Source: an uncultured Eubacteriales bacterium (lineage in GTDB: Bacteria > Bacillota > Clostridia > Christensenellales > DTU072). Taken from it: a DNA stretch of 6,693 bases. Of this stretch, positions 5,397 through 6,693 are shown piece after piece (position 1 is the first letter of the stretch; each line of letters opens with the position of its first letter). The translations under genes were made by a program, and so were the position numbers. The notes beneath the pieces are model-generated. The model was not told the DNA's origin. It made no database searches and was given only the letters and a program-made list of their open reading frames with translations. The DNA lies in the NCBI GenBank assembly GCA_902766325.1, contig CACXDF010000214.1, positions 1-6,693 of the forward strand, read 5' to 3'.

Positions 5397-5421
5397 GAGT
5401 CGAATTATAACGAATCAATGC

Positions 5422-6693
5422 TTATACGCTTTTTTCTTCCTTAGCGGCTTTCGATTCCGGCGGAACGGGAATAACGGGTCTGACTATAGTGTATTCCTTT
5501 CTTTTTTTCTTCGCTCCGGGATTCTTATTTTTCCGACGCTTTTCTCGTCCGACAAAAACGTCTCCCCTGTTCTTTTCTCCGTCCTCGTAGAACTTATAGT
5601 CGCTCTTACCCATGGTGTTCAAACGAATACTGTCCACCGCTTCTATTTCGCGCGGAACGGCATACGGCAGGATGTTATCGCGAACGACGTCTTTTATCTT
5701 ACTTTTCAGCCACGGCGAAAGGTGTCCTTTGTCTTTTAAAACAACGAGCAAACGAATAGCAGGTTTACCGTTCTGTAAAATACGCACGGCGCAAGCGTTT
5801 TCCACTTCTTTCAAAGTGCAAGCGACCGTCTCCACTTCTTGCGGGAAGATATTGACGCCGCCGATCTTGATAAGACGTTTCAATCTGCCGCGATAGTACA
5901 AAAAGTTTTCATCGTCGATATAACCGTAGTCGCCGGTGGGGAACCAGTTTACGCCCTGTTCGTCCTGAACGAAATCGGTCTTTTGATTGAGATATCCGAT
6001 CATCATAGAAGTACCGGACAAATATAATTCTCCTTCGGTGCCGGGCGGACATACGTTACCGTCCTTATCCATGATCTTGGCTCTCACGGTGGGCATTGGT
6101 TGTCCGACGGTACCGTCGGTGCGGTGTTTGATGTTAAGGTGCGTTAAACTTGCGAATTCGCTCAACCCGAAACCTTCGTACAGGCGGGCGTTGCTGCCGC
6201 ATTCCGTCAAAGTCTTTTCCACCGTCTCGCGTAACTTATCGTCCAGCTTATCGCCGCCGATAAAAAAGGTTTTGATGGACTTCAAATGCGGCCCGACGAA
6301 GTCTTTTTGTTTATACATTCTCGCCAGCATACTCGGCACGGCGCAAACCATGGACGAAGGATACTTCTTGATGAGTTCTACGGCCTTTTTGGCGTCGAAA
6401 GCAGGCAGAAGAATATTTTTACCCGAAAGCATGGGATAATGCAAACACACGCCCAGTCCGAAACCGTGGAAGAGCGGCAAGAGCATGACGGAAGAGTCGC
6501 CTCGTCCGAGATCTACCTGTCGTCCGACCCAAGGGCAGGCTTTTCCGGCCAGTTCGTTCATCGCGTAAGAAGAAAGTACGACCGTTTTCGGCTGTCCGGT
6601 CGTTCCGCTGCTGTGCAGATACACGGCAGGATCCTTACCGCCGACAGGCACGTCCAGTTCCACCTTGCGCATAACGGTACGGCGAAAGTCGAC
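5422..6693 (-). CDS. AMP-forming acyl-CoA synthetase/ligase (ANL superfamily), N-terminus beyond window
   Basis: The reading frame is open through the right edge; the ATG at 6672 is internal, so the true start lies outside and roughly the first 150-180 residues are missing by comparison with the family. Counting from that ATG, adenylation motifs appear in order: A3 SSGTTGQPK (21-29), A4 LPLFHGFG (65-72), A5-like FGLSE (168-172), A6 GELYLSG (214-220), A7 PTGDYG (245-250), A8 RLKRLIKIGGVNIFPQEVE (263-281) and A10 NTMGK with catalytic Lys355. The enzyme activates a carboxylic acid with ATP to an acyl-AMP and normally transfers it to CoA. The acid is unknown; the medium/long-chain acyl-CoA ligase group is the nearest guess. 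After K355 comes a tail of about 50 residues (366-416) rich in Lys/Arg and then Pro/Val, which the fold does not need. No frameshift seen. Confidence 0.93.
   Translation of the reverse strand, partial: VDFRRTVMRKVELDVPVGGKDPAVYLHSSGTTGQPKTVVLSSYAMNELAGKACPWVGRQVDLGRGDSSVMLLPLFHGFGLGVCLHYPMLSGKNILLPAFDAKKAVELIKKYPSSMVCAVPSMLARMYKQKDFVGPHLKSIKTFFIGGDKLDDKLRETVEKTLTECGSNARLYEGFGLSEFASLTHLNIKHRTDGTVGQPMPTVRAKIMDKDGNVCPPGTEGELYLSGTSMMIGYLNQKTDFVQDEQGVNWFPTGDYGYIDDENFLYYRGRLKRLIKIGGVNIFPQEVETVACTLKEVENACAVRILQNGKPAIRLLVVLKDKGHLSPWLKSKIKDVVRDNILPYAVPREIEAVDSIRLNTMGKSDYKFYEDGEKNRGDVFVGREKRRKNKNPGAKKKRKEYTIVRPVIPVPPESKAAKEEKSV

Noticed and set aside
6670..6672. ATG near the right edge as the start of the acyl-CoA synthetase
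   Set aside because: The frame stays open to the last base, and the A3 motif would sit only 20 residues in, whereas the family has a long domain before it. The ATG is internal.
1..6693. Search for CRISPR, tRNA, rRNA, insertion sequences and toxin-antitoxin or defence genes
   Set aside because: I saw no direct-repeat array, tRNA cloverleaf, transposase or defence-type domain; every long gap is shorter than 300 bases and is accounted for above.

Overview
The window looks like an ordinary chromosomal stretch from an anaerobic low-to-mid-GC Firmicute, most likely a clostridial gut-type organism. The reasons are: strong AGGAGG-type ribosome sites, a near-consensus sigma-A promoter, a four-subunit oxygen-sensitive 2-oxoacid:ferredoxin oxidoreductase, and MinD/MinE. 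I cannot place it to genus. All genes but one run on the minus strand. I see no phage, transposon, CRISPR, tRNA or rRNA.

Read in the minus direction (right to left), the layout is as follows. (1) 6693-5422: the C-terminal three quarters of an AMP-forming acyl-CoA synthetase-type enzyme (ANL superfamily), cut by the window edge, with an odd basic tail. A hairpin at 5365-5396 follows it. (2) 5352-4355: minD and minE with a 4-nt ATGA overlap, the spatial regulators of division-site placement. MinE is divergent and lacks the usual N-terminal membrane-targeting segment. No minC is in the window. (3) 3758-4348 on the plus strand: an unrecognised polytopic membrane protein, whose stop lies 6 bp from the minE stop. 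(4) 3624-1013: a compact operon led by a good promoter (TTTACA-N17-TATAAT) and encoding a 2x[4Fe-4S] ferredoxin subunit (delta), then alpha, beta and gamma of a 2-oxoacid:ferredoxin oxidoreductase of the VorB/KorA type. It ends at a strong intrinsic terminator at 958-997. (5) 946-1: a calcineurin-like metallophosphoesterase tightly coupled to a polysaccharide deacetylase-like gene that runs off the left edge.

The oxidoreductase subunits should form one enzyme that decarboxylates a 2-oxoacid (branched-chain 2-oxoacid or 2-oxoglutarate) to acyl-CoA and passes electrons to ferredoxin. The beta subunit binds TPP and one cluster, delta carries two clusters, and alpha and gamma complete the active site and CoA/structural parts. 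MinD and MinE form an ATPase/activator pair at the membrane. The other genes have no firm functional link to these two systems.

I found no convincing new multi-gene system. The more interesting signals are regulatory: a perfect palindrome exactly filling the spacer of the oxidoreductase promoter, a terminator almost touching the metallophosphoesterase ribosome site with no room for a promoter between them, and a minD start that looks leaderless or hairpin-occluded.
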